A stretch of DNA of 64,000 nucleotides from the NCBI RefSeq assembly GCF_052065415.1, contig NZ_JBQHUB010000013.1:7705-71704 (forward strand), read 5' to 3'. Shown piece by piece: positions 43,901 through 52,466 of the stretch. A program made the position numbers and the translations under genes. The stretch comes from Pseudoflavonifractor_A sp022772585 (GTDB lineage: Bacteria > Bacillota > Clostridia > Oscillospirales > Oscillospiraceae). The notes under the pieces were generated by a model. That model was given only the letters and a program-made list of their open reading frames with translations. It was not told where the DNA came from and did no database searches. The first letter of the stretch is position 1. Every line of letters starts with the position of its first letter.

Positions 43901-44458
43901 GGGCAGAAGGTGGTCATTGCCGGTGTGGTAACATCCTCCAAGACCAAGACCACCCGCAATAACTCCCTCATGGCCTACGTGACGCTGGAGGACGATACCG
44001 GCTCCATGGAGATGCTGGTCTTTTCCCGGGTGCTGGGGGAGAGCGGCCCCTACCTGAAGGAGAACATGCCTGTCGTGGCAGAGGGGCGCATTTCTGTCCG
44101 GGACGAGAAGGCCCCCCAGCTCATGTGCGACCGGGCGGGCCCCCTGGGGGCGGAGGGCGCGAAGGAGAAAGAAAAGTCACCCGCTGCTCCCAAATACCGC
44201 AAGCTGTTCCTGCGCCTGCCCTCCCAGAGCGACCCACGGTGGGCACGGATCCGGCGCATCCTCATCATGTTCCCCGGGGAGGAGCCCCTCTCGGCCAAAT
44301 TTATGGACACGGGGACCTGGTCCCAGAAGCTGCCCTGTCAGGTCCACCCCATCCTGGTGCAGGAGCTGAAGGAGCTGCTGGGTGAGGAGAACGTGGTGGT
44401 GCGCGCGGCAAAAGCCGGCGAGCGCATCCCCGCGGCGGAAGGGAGCGGCCTATGTTAA
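40928..44458 (+). CDS. dnaE: DNA polymerase III subunit alpha (DnaE)
   Basis: 1176 residues, DnaE1 size. An N-terminal PHP domain (FVHLHVHTEFSLLDGA, AITDHGVMYG) precedes the C-family catalytic core with GPGRGSAAGSMVAYCL and the catalytic Asp residues in PDIDVDFCIRRR. The thumb/fingers follow; a helix-hairpin-helix and an OB fold (about 990-1080: KVVIAGVVTSSKTKTTRNN) lie near the C terminus. No embedded 3'-5' exonuclease, unlike PolC. TTGGAGGAGC precedes the ATG. Its last seven bases overlap cls. Confidence 0.96.
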   Translation: MSFVHLHVHTEFSLLDGACRIPKLVERVKELGQDAVAITDHGVMYGVIDFYRACKAAGIKPIIGCEVYVAPRKRTDKVHELDAEARHLVLLCENEEGYRNLCRLVSAAFLEGFYVKPRVDMELLRQHHEGLIALSACLAGAVPRLLLGSNYAGAKREALEMREIFGPDNYYLELQDHGIPAQKEAAAGILRLHQETGIPLVVTNDAHYLTRADAAMQDTLMAIQMGKTVDDPTRMRFETQEFYIKSEEEMAALFPEWPEAVENTGRIARRCNMEFEFGRYHLPEFKLPEGYTDGDAYFQKLCDEGFARRYPAAPEGYHERLEYEMGIIRQMGFVEYFLIVSDFIGYAKSRGIPVGPGRGSAAGSMVAYCLAITDVDPMKYDLYFERFLNPERVTMPDIDVDFCIRRRQEVIEYVQNKYGYDHVAQIVTFGTMAARGAVRDVGRALNIPYADVDAVAKQIPSGPGALHITLEESLKLSKPLRDLYEGDERVRTLIDTARSIEGMPRHASTHAAGVVITRRPVVDYVPLAKNDESVVTQYVMTTLEELGLLKMDFLGLRNLTVLNDTVEMVRRRQPGFTLAHIPDHDPAVFQMLSDGKTSGVFQMESAGMTGVCVGLKPQSIEDITAIIALYRPGPMESIPRFIACKQNPDKVTYKHPRLEPILSVTYGCIVYQEQVLQIFQQLAGYSLGQADMVRRAMSKKKRKEIEKERQFFIHGDPARKIAGCIANGIPEQTAEAIYEEIDAFAEYAFNKAHAVSYAIVAYQTAWFKCHWPREYMAALLTSVLDSSEKVAEYIAECKDCGIALLPPDINESGANFTVSGEHIRFGLAAVKGVGWGIVGDILKQREKGPFTSFPDFCLRLYDCDLNKRVLESLIRCGAFDSMGVYRSQLLDAYEQVVDSIAQSKRKNLAGQFDLFGGGGDAMETAPELVLRDIPEFSRRELMTMEKETTGLYLTGHPMDEYREAARSFHAVPIGAIVADFAQEGGPERFADGQKVVIAGVVTSSKTKTTRNNSLMAYVTLEDDTGSMEMLVFSRVLGESGPYLKENMPVVAEGRISVRDEKAPQLMCDRAGPLGAEGAKEKEKSPAAPKYRKLFLRLPSQSDPRWARIRRILIMFPGEEPLSAKFMDTGTWSQKLPCQVHPILVQELKELLGEENVVVRAAKAGERIPAAEGSGLC

Positions 44459-45990
44459 AAAAAGCGGCGTCTATCCTCTTTCACCGCATTACCATGACGG
44501 CCCTGCTGCTGGTGCTGCAGCTGGCGCTGCTGATCCTGATGATGGTGCGGTTTTCCGACTATTTTGTCTATTTCTACTGGTTTTGCATCCTGCTGTCGGT
44601 GGTGGCGGTGCTCTATATCGTCAGCGACTACAGCGACCCGGGGTATAAGATCGCCTGGATCATCCCCATCCTGATCTTCCCGGTGTTCGGCGGGCTGGTC
44701 TATCTGCTGCTGGGCGGGAACCGGCTCACCAGCGGTATGCGGCGGCGGATGCAGGGCGTGGAGCAGCAGATGGCCGACGCCCTGGCGGCCGACTGCAAGG
44801 CGGACAGGCTCTATCCCTACGGAAGCGACGCGGTGAACCAGAGCCGCTATCTGGAGCAGTATGCCCACTGCCCGGCCTACCGGAACACGGAGGCGGTCTA
44901 TTTCCCCCTGGGAGACGACGTGTTTCCCCGGATGCTGGAGGAGCTCAAACGGGCCGAGCGCTATATCTTCATCGAATATTTCATCATCGAGCCCGGCGTG
45001 TTCTGGGACTCCATCCTGGCCATCCTGGAGGAAAAGGCCAGGGCGGGGGTGGATGTGCGGGTGATCTACGACGATATCGGCTCCCTCTTCACCCTGCCCA
45101 AAGACTATGCCGCCCAGCTGGAGAAGAAGGGCATCCGCTGCTGCGTGTTCAACCGGTTCGTGCCGGTGCTCTCCCTGCGGCTCAATAACCGGGACCACCG
45201 GAAGATGTGCATCATCGACGGCCACACCGCCTTTACCGGCGGGATCAACCTGGCGGACGAGTACATCAACCGCACGGTCAAATACGGCCACTGGAAGGAC
45301 AGCTCCATCCTCCTGCGGGGGGAGGCGGTGTGGAGCATGACAGTCACCTTCCTGTCAACGTGGGATTATATCCGCGGCGAGAAGGAAACACTGGAGGATT
45401 TCCGCGCGGAACGGCTGCCCGCCCTGCCCAGGGAATGCGGCAATTATTTCGCACAGCCTTATGTGGACAGCCCGCTGGACAACGAGCCGGTGGGGGAGAC
45501 GGTCTACCTCAACCTGATCAGCAAGGCCCGCAGCTACGTGTATATCACCACGCCCTATCTCATCATCAGCGACAGTGTGAACACGGCCCTGTGCAACGCC
45601 GCCAAGTCGGGGGTGGACGTGCGCATCATGACTCCCCACGTGCCCGACAAGAAGATCATTTTCGAGGTCACCCGGGCCCACTATGAGCGGCTGTTGGAGG
45701 CGGGTGTGCGGATCTACGAGTACACCCCCGGCTTCGTCCACGCCAAGAACTTCGTGGTGGACGACATATACGGCACGGTGGGCACGGTGAACATGGATTA
45801 CCGCAGCATGTTCCTCCACTTTGAAAACGGCGTGTGGCTGTGCGGCGCGCCCTGCCTGATGGATATCAAGGCCGACTTCCTGGCTACCCTGGAGCAGTGT
45901 GAGGCCATTACCCTCCAGCGCTGCCGGTCCCACTCGTCGGGGCGCCTGCTGCTCCGGTCGGTGCTGCGGATCCTGGCGCCGCTGATGTAA
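44452..45990 (+). CDS. cls: Cardiolipin synthase
   Basis: 512-residue phospholipase-D-type synthase making cardiolipin from phosphatidylglycerol in the membrane. Two N-terminal helices (about 15-35 and 40-62) and a third near 70-88 precede two HKD motifs: HRKMCIIDGHTAFTGG and VHAKNFVVDDIYGTVG with following NMDYRS. The ATG overlaps the end of dnaE by seven bases. PgsA at 8.97 kb supplies its precursor. A bidirectional terminator follows. Confidence 0.92.
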   Translation: MLKKAASILFHRITMTALLLVLQLALLILMMVRFSDYFVYFYWFCILLSVVAVLYIVSDYSDPGYKIAWIIPILIFPVFGGLVYLLLGGNRLTSGMRRRMQGVEQQMADALAADCKADRLYPYGSDAVNQSRYLEQYAHCPAYRNTEAVYFPLGDDVFPRMLEELKRAERYIFIEYFIIEPGVFWDSILAILEEKARAGVDVRVIYDDIGSLFTLPKDYAAQLEKKGIRCCVFNRFVPVLSLRLNNRDHRKMCIIDGHTAFTGGINLADEYINRTVKYGHWKDSSILLRGEAVWSMTVTFLSTWDYIRGEKETLEDFRAERLPALPRECGNYFAQPYVDSPLDNEPVGETVYLNLISKARSYVYITTPYLIISDSVNTALCNAAKSGVDVRIMTPHVPDKKIIFEVTRAHYERLLEAGVRIYEYTPGFVHAKNFVVDDIYGTVGTVNMDYRSMFLHFENGVWLCGAPCLMDIKADFLATLEQCEAITLQRCRSHSSGRLLLRSVLRILAPLM

Positions 45991-46007
45991 GAGACAAAAC
46001 AGCGATA

Positions 46008-46048
46008 AAAAAGAACGGCCCGGCAGAAAATACCGGGCCGTTCTTTTT
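46008..46048. terminator. Bidirectional terminator between cls and nth
   Basis: AAAGAACGGCCCGG and its exact complement (14 pairs) with T-runs on both strands. Confidence 0.92.
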
Positions 46049-46061
46049 AGTACAGAGGGAT

Positions 46062-46703
46062 TCAGTCCTGGGGCTGATAGAAGTCGCACCAGGGCCGCAG
46101 GGTGCAGCTGCCGCAGTCGGGCTTGCGGGCCATGCAGACCGCCCGGCCGTGGAGCACCAGCCGGTGGCAGAAGTCGTTGGATTCCTCCGGCGGCAGGACG
46201 GCGCGGAGCTGAGCCTCCACCTTGGGGGGCTCCTTGGTGCCGTCGGTGAGGCCCAGACGGCCCGAGATGCGGATGCAGTGAGTGTCGGCCACCACCGCGC
46301 CGGGGGTGTTATAGATGTCGCCCAGGACCAGGTTGGCCGTCTTGCGGCCCACGCCGGGGAGCTTCAAAAGCTCCTCCATGGTGGCGGGCACCTTCCCGCC
46401 GTATACCTCCAGCAGCATCCGGGAGGCGGCCACGATGTCCCGGGCCTTGGCCCGGAAGAAGCCGGTGGAGTGGATGATTTCCTCCACCTCGGCCACATCG
46501 GCCCCGGCCAGGGCCTCCAGTGTGGGGAAGCGGGAGAAGAGGGTGGGCGTGACCATGTTCACCCGCTCATCGGTACACTGGGCAGCCAGACGGGTGGAGA
46601 AGAGAAGCTCATAATCCTTGCGGTAATCCAGGGAGCAGATGGCCTCGGGATAGGCTTCCTTGAGGGCATTGACGATGGAGAGAACATCATCGGCAGATTT
46701 CAT
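46062..46703 (-). CDS. nth: Endonuclease III
   Basis: Base-excision repair glycosylase/AP lyase for oxidised pyrimidines. 213 residues. The helix-hairpin-helix is LPGVGRKTANLVL with the catalytic Lys; the catalytic Asp is in VADTHCIRISGRLGL. The C-terminal 4Fe-4S cluster ligands are in CMARKPDCGSCTLRPWC (C-x6-C-x2-C-x5-C). GAGGTGAAC precedes the ATG. Monocistronic. Confidence 0.95.
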   Translation of the reverse strand: MKSADDVLSIVNALKEAYPEAICSLDYRKDYELLFSTRLAAQCTDERVNMVTPTLFSRFPTLEALAGADVAEVEEIIHSTGFFRAKARDIVAASRMLLEVYGGKVPATMEELLKLPGVGRKTANLVLGDIYNTPGAVVADTHCIRISGRLGLTDGTKEPPKVEAQLRAVLPPEESNDFCHRLVLHGRAVCMARKPDCGSCTLRPWCDFYQPQD

Positions 46704-46844
46704 TTGCAGTTCACCTCGGTCAGATGTGGAAGCGGATTGGTTTTAAATGTAAGAAAAATACAGGGACAGTCAGAACATTGCACCTATCTATCCAGTTTAC
46801 CATATGGAAAAGAAAAAAACGATAGCCTTTTTTAAAAACCATGG

Positions 46845-46873
46845 TTGTAATTTATTGAAAGCTCAGCTATAAT
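46845..46873 (+). promoter_or_regulatory. Promoter of glyA
   Basis: TTGTAA (46845-46850), 17-base spacer, TATAAT (46868-46873). Confidence 0.7.
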
Positions 46874-46931
46874 CATGGATAGTCGTTAAAATATACTCAA
46901 TAGTATAGGAGTATTTAGGAGGAATCAAAAA

Positions 46932-48179
46932 ATGGTCAAGGATATACTGGATTTTGTCATTGCCCATGATCCTGAAGTGGGACAGGCAATGGAGCAGGAA
47001 TTTCTGCGTCAGCGCCAGAACATCGAGCTCATCGCGTCCGAGAACTTTGTCAGTGAGACCGTTCTTGCTGCGGCCGGCTCGGTGCTGACCAACAAGTACG
47101 CTGAGGGCTATCCCGGCAAGCGGTACTACGGCGGCTGCCAGTGCGTGGACGTGGTGGAGAATATCGCCCGTGAGCGGGCCTGCAAGCTCTTTGGCGCTGA
47201 CCACGCCAATGTGCAGCCCCACAGCGGCGCCAATGCCAACTACGCGGCCTATCAGGCCCTTTGCAAGGTGGGCGATACCGTGCTGGGCATGGATCTGGCC
47301 AACGGCGGCCACCTGACCCACGGCAGCCCCGTGAACTTCTCCGGCAAGAACTACAACATGGTGTCCTACGGCCTGAACGCCGAGGGCTTCATTGATTACG
47401 ACAATGTGCGGGATATGGCCAGGAAGCATCAGCCCAAGATGATCATCGCCGGCGCTTCCGCCTATCCCCGGTTTATCGACTATAAGGCCTTTGCCGAGAT
47501 CGCCCATGAGGTGGGCGCCTACCTGATGGTGGATATGGCCCACGTGGCCGGCCTCATCGCTACCGGCCTGCATCCCAACCCCGTGCCCTATGCCGACGTG
47601 GTCACCACCACCACCCACAAGACCCTCCGCGGTCCCCGCGGCGGCATGATCCTCTGCAAGGAGGAGCTGGCCAAGAAGATCGACTCCGCCATCTTCCCCG
47701 GCAGCCAGGGCGGTCCTCTGGAGCACATCATCGCCGCCAAGGCCGTGGCTCTGGGCGAGGCCATGAAGCCTGAGTTCAAGGCCTACCAGGAGCAGGTGCT
47801 CAAGAACGCCAAGGCTCTGGCCGCCTCCCTGATGAAGGAAGGCTTCGACCTGGTCTCCGGCGGCACCGACAACCATATGATGCTGGTGGACCTGCGCAAG
47901 GCCGGCGTTACCGGCAAGGAGCTGGAGCGCCGTCTGGATGAGGTGCACATCACCCTGAACAAGAACGCCATCCCCAACGATCCCGAGAAGCCCTTCGTCA
48001 CCAGCGGCGTGCGCATCGGCACCCCCGCCGCCACCAGCCGCGGCCTGAAGGAAGAGGACATGACCGTTATCGGCCAGCTGATCTGGCAGGCCGCTACCGA
48101 CTTCGAGGCCAAGGCCGACTCCATCCGCGCCGCTGTGGCCGCCATTACCGACAAGTATCCTCTGTACCCCGGCAACTGA
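46932..48179 (+). CDS. glyA: Serine hydroxymethyltransferase
   Basis: PLP enzyme interconverting serine and glycine with one-carbon transfer to tetrahydrofolate. 415 residues, family length. IELIASENFVS, the GANANYAAYQAL stretch, and the PLP lysine in VVTTTTHKTLRGPRGG are diagnostic. TAGGAGGAATC precedes the ATG. Codon choice is strongly biased to preferred codons, suggesting high expression. Monocistronic, with own promoter and terminator. Confidence 0.98.
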   Translation: MVKDILDFVIAHDPEVGQAMEQEFLRQRQNIELIASENFVSETVLAAAGSVLTNKYAEGYPGKRYYGGCQCVDVVENIARERACKLFGADHANVQPHSGANANYAAYQALCKVGDTVLGMDLANGGHLTHGSPVNFSGKNYNMVSYGLNAEGFIDYDNVRDMARKHQPKMIIAGASAYPRFIDYKAFAEIAHEVGAYLMVDMAHVAGLIATGLHPNPVPYADVVTTTTHKTLRGPRGGMILCKEELAKKIDSAIFPGSQGGPLEHIIAAKAVALGEAMKPEFKAYQEQVLKNAKALAASLMKEGFDLVSGGTDNHMMLVDLRKAGVTGKELERRLDEVHITLNKNAIPNDPEKPFVTSGVRIGTPAATSRGLKEEDMTVIGQLIWQAATDFEAKADSIRAAVAAITDKYPLYPGN

Positions 48180-48202
48180 TCACAGCACGATAAGATAAGA
48201 AA

Positions 48203-48235
48203 TGGGGAGGGTCCCGGGTCCCTCCCCAATTTTGT
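48203..48235 (+). terminator. Terminator of glyA
   Basis: GGGGAGGG and CCCTCCCC around an eight-base loop, then AATTTT. Confidence 0.75.
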
Positions 48236-48327
48236 GGACAAAAGGCCGAACGCATGTTAGAATGATTCCAAACCATGACGGAAAGGGCGGCGGACCGGCT
48301 TTGCGGAAGCAGAAGGAGGAGTAAGCG

Positions 48328-48708
48328 ATGGGCTTCGGCTTCGATTTTATGTTCAATGTATTTCCGGTATTTTTTGGACTGTTTTTCGTGGTTTTCCTGG
48401 TGGTTTTTATAACTGTGGCAGTCAAGGGACTCTCTCAGTGGAACAAAAACAACCATTCGCCCCGGCTGACGGTGGAGGCCGCCGTGGTGGCCAAGCGGGG
48501 GGATATCTCCCGCCATCACCACCACAATGCCGACGGGATCGACCATGTGAGCACCAGCACTACTTATTATGCGACCTTCCAGGTGGAGAGCGGCGACCGG
48601 ATGGAATTCCATGTCCCGGGCAGCGAATACGGGATGCTGATAGAGGGCGACCGGGGCGCGCTGACCTTCCAGGGTACCCGGTATCTGGGATTTGAGCGGA
48701 GGAACTGA
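48328..48708 (+). CDS. DUF2500 domain-containing protein
   Basis: 126 residues. One N-terminal transmembrane segment (about 8-35, Phe/Val-rich) is followed by LTVEAAVVAKRGDISRHHHHN and a beta-strand domain ending FQGTRYLGFERR, as in the DUF2500 family of unknown function. The HHHH run could bind metal, and the zinc transporter follows, but a terminator separates them. The stop codon falls in the loop of that terminator. Confidence 0.8.
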   Translation: MGFGFDFMFNVFPVFFGLFFVVFLVVFITVAVKGLSQWNKNNHSPRLTVEAAVVAKRGDISRHHHHNADGIDHVSTSTTYYATFQVESGDRMEFHVPGSEYGMLIEGDRGALTFQGTRYLGFERRN

Positions 48709-48728
48709 GCGTTCCTCCGTTTTTTATT
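48697..48728 (+). terminator. Terminator overlapping the DUF2500 stop codon
   Basis: CGGAGGAAC, loop TGAGC, GTTCCTCCG, then TTTTTT. The loop contains the TGA stop. Confidence 0.87.
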
Positions 48729-48770
48729 TTGTCCCATACATCGATAAAACGCTGTCCCACAAAAGATATT

Positions 48771-48798
48771 TTACAATCCGCATCAGATAGGATATAAT
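48771..48798 (+). promoter_or_regulatory. Promoter of the zinc transporter operon
   Basis: TTACAA (48771-48776), 16-base spacer, TATAAT (48793-48798). No clear Zur-type palindrome was recognised nearby. Confidence 0.65.
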
Positions 48799-48859
48799 AT
48801 AGTATTCCATACATCGCGGGAGAGGGGAGCCTTTCCCGGAAAAAGATCGAGGTGTCCCA

Positions 48860-49801
48860 GTGAAAAAAACATATCTGGCTGGCCTGCTGGCCTGCTTTCT
48901 GCTGCTGTCCGCCTGCGGGGCGGGGGCAAACCAGGCGGATGCCCCCCGGCTGCGGGTAGCGGCCACCACTTGGCCGGTGTACTGCTTCGCCTCCGCGGTG
49001 GCGGAGGGGGTGGAGGGGGTGGAGATCATCCCGGTGGTGAACCAGTCCATGAGCTGTCTTCACGACTATACCCTGACCGTCACCGACATGAAGGCCCTGG
49101 ACCGGGCTGATCTGATCCTGGAGAACGGCGTGGGGCTGGAGGAGTTCATGTCCGACGCCCTGGAAGCCTCCAACACGCCGGTGGTGGACTGCTCCCGGGG
49201 TGTGGCGCTGCGCCACACCGATGAGGATGACCCCGACCACGACCATGAGGCGGAGGAGGAGCACCACGATCACGGCCATGACCATGGGGAGTACGACCCC
49301 CACATCTGGCTGGACCCCTTGCGGGCGGCCGGGATGGCGGATAACATCGCCGCGGCCCTCTCCCAGGCCGACCCGGGGCAGTCGGCGCTCTACGAAGCCA
49401 ACGCCGCCGCCGCCCGGCAGGTTCTCACTGCCCTGGCGGAGGAGGGAAAGGCAAAGCTGTCCGGACTGTCCAGCCGGGATCTGATCACCTTCCACGACGG
49501 CTTCGGCTATTTTGCCGAGGCCTTTGACCTGCACATCCTGAAGGCCATCGAGGAGGAGGAGGGCAGCGAGACTTCGGCCCGGGAATTCCGGGAGCTCACC
49601 GCCCTGATCCGGGAGGAGGACGTTCCCGCCGTTTTTACTGAGATCAACGGCTCAGACGCCACCGCCCGGGCCCTGCGCCGGGAGACCGGCGTGACCATCG
49701 GCGTCCTCTCCACCGCCATGAGCGGGGAGGGGAGCGGCCTCGGGCCCTATCTGGACGCCATGAAGGCCAATATCGACACCATTGTGGAGGCGCTGGCATG
49801 A
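48860..49801 (+). CDS. znuA: Zinc ABC transporter substrate-binding lipoprotein
   Basis: 313 residues. Lipoprotein signal with lipobox LSAC (Cys about 20). Cluster A-1 fold: metal-site His in LHDYTLT, DPHIWLDPL and ITFHDGFGYFA, plus an acidic/His-rich loop (about 114-150: HTDEDDPDHDHEAEEEHH and more) typical of zinc binders ZnuA/AdcA and absent in Mn-specific proteins. Tethered outside the membrane, it hands Zn(II) to the permease. First of three overlapping genes. Confidence 0.9.
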   Translation: MKKTYLAGLLACFLLLSACGAGANQADAPRLRVAATTWPVYCFASAVAEGVEGVEIIPVVNQSMSCLHDYTLTVTDMKALDRADLILENGVGLEEFMSDALEASNTPVVDCSRGVALRHTDEDDPDHDHEAEEEHHDHGHDHGEYDPHIWLDPLRAAGMADNIAAALSQADPGQSALYEANAAAARQVLTALAEEGKAKLSGLSSRDLITFHDGFGYFAEAFDLHILKAIEEEEGSETSAREFRELTALIREEDVPAVFTEINGSDATARALRRETGVTIGVLSTAMSGEGSGLGPYLDAMKANIDTIVEALA

Positions 49802-50568
49802 GGATACAAAAGCACAAAGACGCGGGGGCCGGCTGCACCGGCGCCTGCTGCCTGAAGATCGAGGGCCTGGGGGTGGACATCGGCGGCGATGCGATCCTCC
49901 GGGATGTGAGTTTCCACCTCCACTGCGGGGAGATCGTGGCCCTCATCGGCCCCAACGGCGCGGGCAAAAGCTCCCTGTTCCGGGCCATCCTGGGGCAGAT
50001 GGACCACAGCGGGACCATCGACTTCCAGCGGGCCGGCGGCAGCCGGACCCGTCCCCTGATCGGCTACGTGCCCCAGAGCCCCAGCTTTGACCGGGGGGAC
50101 CCGGTGAGCGTGCTGGACTTCTTTGCCGCCGCCGTCTCGGACTGGCCGGTGTTCCTGCCCATCCCGGGAAAGCTGCGCCGGCGGGTGCTGGACTGCCTGG
50201 AGCGGGTCCACGGCGGGGCGCTGATCGACAAGCGGCTGGGCGCCCTCTCGGGGGGAGAGCTGCAGCGGGTGCTGCTGGCCCTGGCGCTGGAGCCCCTGCC
50301 CCACATCCTTATCCTGGATGAGCCCCTCTCGGGCGTGGATATCGACGGCGAGCGGCAGCTCATGGATATGCTGGACGAGATCCGCCGGAGGTATGACCTG
50401 TCCATCCTCTTCTCCACCCACGATTTCGCCACCCTGGGCCAGTACGCCGACAAGGTGGTGCTCCTGCGCAGCAGCGTACTGCGGGTGGGGCCGCCGGAGG
50501 AGGTCCTGTCCTCGCCGGAATTCAAAGAGGTGTTCCATCTGGACATGGGAAAGGGGGCGAAGGGATGA
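49798..50568 (+). CDS. znuC: Metal ABC transporter ATP-binding protein
   Basis: 256 residues, overlapping the binding-protein gene by four bases (ATGA). Walker A GPNGAGKSS, Q-loop in VPQSPSFDRG, signature LSGGELQRV, Walker B HILILDEPLSGVD and the H-loop in STHDFATLGQ are all present. It energises the permease encoded next. A Cys-containing N-terminal extension (AGCTGACCLK) precedes the usual start of the fold. Confidence 0.93.
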   Translation: MRIQKHKDAGAGCTGACCLKIEGLGVDIGGDAILRDVSFHLHCGEIVALIGPNGAGKSSLFRAILGQMDHSGTIDFQRAGGSRTRPLIGYVPQSPSFDRGDPVSVLDFFAAAVSDWPVFLPIPGKLRRRVLDCLERVHGGALIDKRLGALSGGELQRVLLALALEPLPHILILDEPLSGVDIDGERQLMDMLDEIRRRYDLSILFSTHDFATLGQYADKVVLLRSSVLRVGPPEEVLSSPEFKEVFHLDMGKGAKG

Positions 50569-51416
50569 TGGAGCTCTGGTATGCCCTGGTGGAGCTGCTG
50601 CCCTTTGAGTGGGCCCGGCCTGACAGCATGTACTTTATGAAAAACGCCCTGCTGGCGGTGCTCATCATCTCGCCGCTGTTCGGGCTCCTTTCCACCATGG
50701 TGGTGGAGAGCCGGATGTCCTTCTTCTCCGACGCGCTGGGCCACTCGGCCTTTACCGGCATCGCCGTCGGCGTCCTGTGCGGCATGGCCGATCCCATGTG
50801 GTGCGCGGTGGTATTCGCCATCCTGTTCGCACTGCTCTTCACCTGGGTCCGCCGCCGCACCAGCATGGCCAGCGATACGGTCATCGGCGTGTTCTCTTCC
50901 ACCGCAGTGGCTCTGGGCATCTTTATGGCCACCCTGGGGGGGAGCAGCTTCACCAAGTTCAACGCCCTGCTCATTGGCGACATCCTCAGCGTGGAGCCGG
51001 GGAAGATTGCCCTGCTGGCCGCCATATTGCTGGTGGTGGCAGCACTGTGGGTGTGTTCCTTCAACCAGCTCATGCTCTCCTCGGTGCACCCTGCCCTGGC
51101 CGACAGTCGGGGCATCCGGGTGTTCTGGCAGGAGGCAGTGTTCAACGCCGCCATTGCGGTGGTGGTGACGGTGTCCATGACGTGGGTGGGACTGCTGGTC
51201 ATCAACTCGCTGCTGGTGCTGCCCGCCGCCGCAGCCCGGAACCTGTCCCGCAACATGCGGGAATATCACCTGTTCGCAGTGGCGGGAGCCGCCGCTGCTG
51301 GCGTGGCCGGACTGATGACCTCCTACTACTGGGGGGCCTCCACCGGCGCGTGCATCACGCTCTACCTGGCCCTTTTCTTCGCCGCCACCTTCCTGTTCCG
51401 GAAACGGCGGATGTGA
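50565..51416 (+). CDS. znuB: Metal ABC transporter permease
   Basis: 283 residues with about eight hydrophobic helices; overlaps the ATPase gene by four bases. LIISPLFGLLSTMVVESRMSFFSDALGHSAFTGIAVG is the ABC-3 family signature, shared by ZnuB/MntB-type permeases. Zn specificity is inferred from the His-rich binding protein in the same operon. An ATG three bases later (50568) is an equally possible start. Confidence 0.93.
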   Translation: MMELWYALVELLPFEWARPDSMYFMKNALLAVLIISPLFGLLSTMVVESRMSFFSDALGHSAFTGIAVGVLCGMADPMWCAVVFAILFALLFTWVRRRTSMASDTVIGVFSSTAVALGIFMATLGGSSFTKFNALLIGDILSVEPGKIALLAAILLVVAALWVCSFNQLMLSSVHPALADSRGIRVFWQEAVFNAAIAVVVTVSMTWVGLLVINSLLVLPAAAARNLSRNMREYHLFAVAGAAAAGVAGLMTSYYWGASTGACITLYLALFFAATFLFRKRRM

Positions 51417-51447
51417 CCGGGGCCGTCCAACGGGAAAAGGAGATTAC

Positions 51448-52299
51448 ATGAAAACCGGGATCGTTCTGGAGGGCGGGGCCCTCCGCACCATCTTCTCCAG
51501 CGGCGTCACCGACGCACTGCTCCGGGGCGGGGTGGATTTTGACTACCTCATCGGCGTGTCTGCCGGCATCGCCTATGGCGTGAGCTATCTGTCGGGCCAG
51601 TTTGGCCGCAACCTGGAGATCCTGACCAAATACGCCAACGACAAGCGCTATATGAGCAAGCGCAACCTGCTGCGGCCGGGGAACCACTGCTACTTCGGCC
51701 TGAAGTTCACCTATGACGACATCCCCAACCGCCTGGTACCCTTCGACTACGAGGCCTTTGCCCGCTGGCCGGGGACGGCGGAGGCGGTAGTCACCGACCT
51801 GGCCACCGGAAAGGCGGTGTACCGGGAGGTGCCTCGCCGGGACGGACAGTTCCTGCTGCTCCAGGCCACCTGCGCCATGCCCCTGCTCTTCCCCATCTAC
51901 GATCTGGACGGGCTCAAATGCCTGGATGGCGGCGCGGCCGACGCCATCCCCTTCCGCCGTGCCTTTGAGCAGGGGTGCGACCGGGTGGTGGTGGTCCTCA
52001 CCCGGGAGCGGAGCTACCGCCGCCAGCCGGAGAAGCTCCAGCCCCTCATCGACCTGCGCTACCGGAAGTATCCCCATTTCTGTGAGACCATGCGCCGCCG
52101 GGCCGACACCTACAATGCCGACCGGGAGGAACTCTTCCGCCTGGAGCGGGAGGGAAAGGCGCTGCTTCTGGCTCCGGAGGACACCCGGGGCTTCTCCCGC
52201 ATTGAGCGGGACGTGGACAAGATCCGCGCCCTGTGGCAGTCGGGCTACGACCAGGCCACCGCCCGGATGGAGGAGATCAGGGCTTTCCTGTCGGAATGA
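51448..52299 (+). CDS. Patatin-like phospholipase family protein
   Basis: 283 residues. The oxyanion motif LEGGALRT, the nucleophile elbow GVSAG and the dyad Asp in DGGAAD define the patatin Ser-Asp lipase fold. No signal peptide, so it is probably intracellular and may act on membrane lipids or act as an acyl hydrolase (RssA/YlbK-like). AAAAGGAG precedes the ATG; only 31 bases separate it from the zinc permease, so read-through is likely. Confidence 0.87.
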   Translation: MKTGIVLEGGALRTIFSSGVTDALLRGGVDFDYLIGVSAGIAYGVSYLSGQFGRNLEILTKYANDKRYMSKRNLLRPGNHCYFGLKFTYDDIPNRLVPFDYEAFARWPGTAEAVVTDLATGKAVYREVPRRDGQFLLLQATCAMPLLFPIYDLDGLKCLDGGAADAIPFRRAFEQGCDRVVVVLTRERSYRRQPEKLQPLIDLRYRKYPHFCETMRRRADTYNADREELFRLEREGKALLLAPEDTRGFSRIERDVDKIRALWQSGYDQATARMEEIRAFLSE

Positions 52300-52466
52300 G
52301 GGGAGCAGAGCGGGAAGAACTTTGGAAGATACAGCTATTGCAGGAAAATTCGAGCGGTGATTCATATTCTGGTAACATTCAGGTGATACAATATTATACA
52401 AACCATGATGCGGGACGGGCTTTGACCCAGCCCGCGTAAAACACCTGAAATGGAGGGATCACCCAA

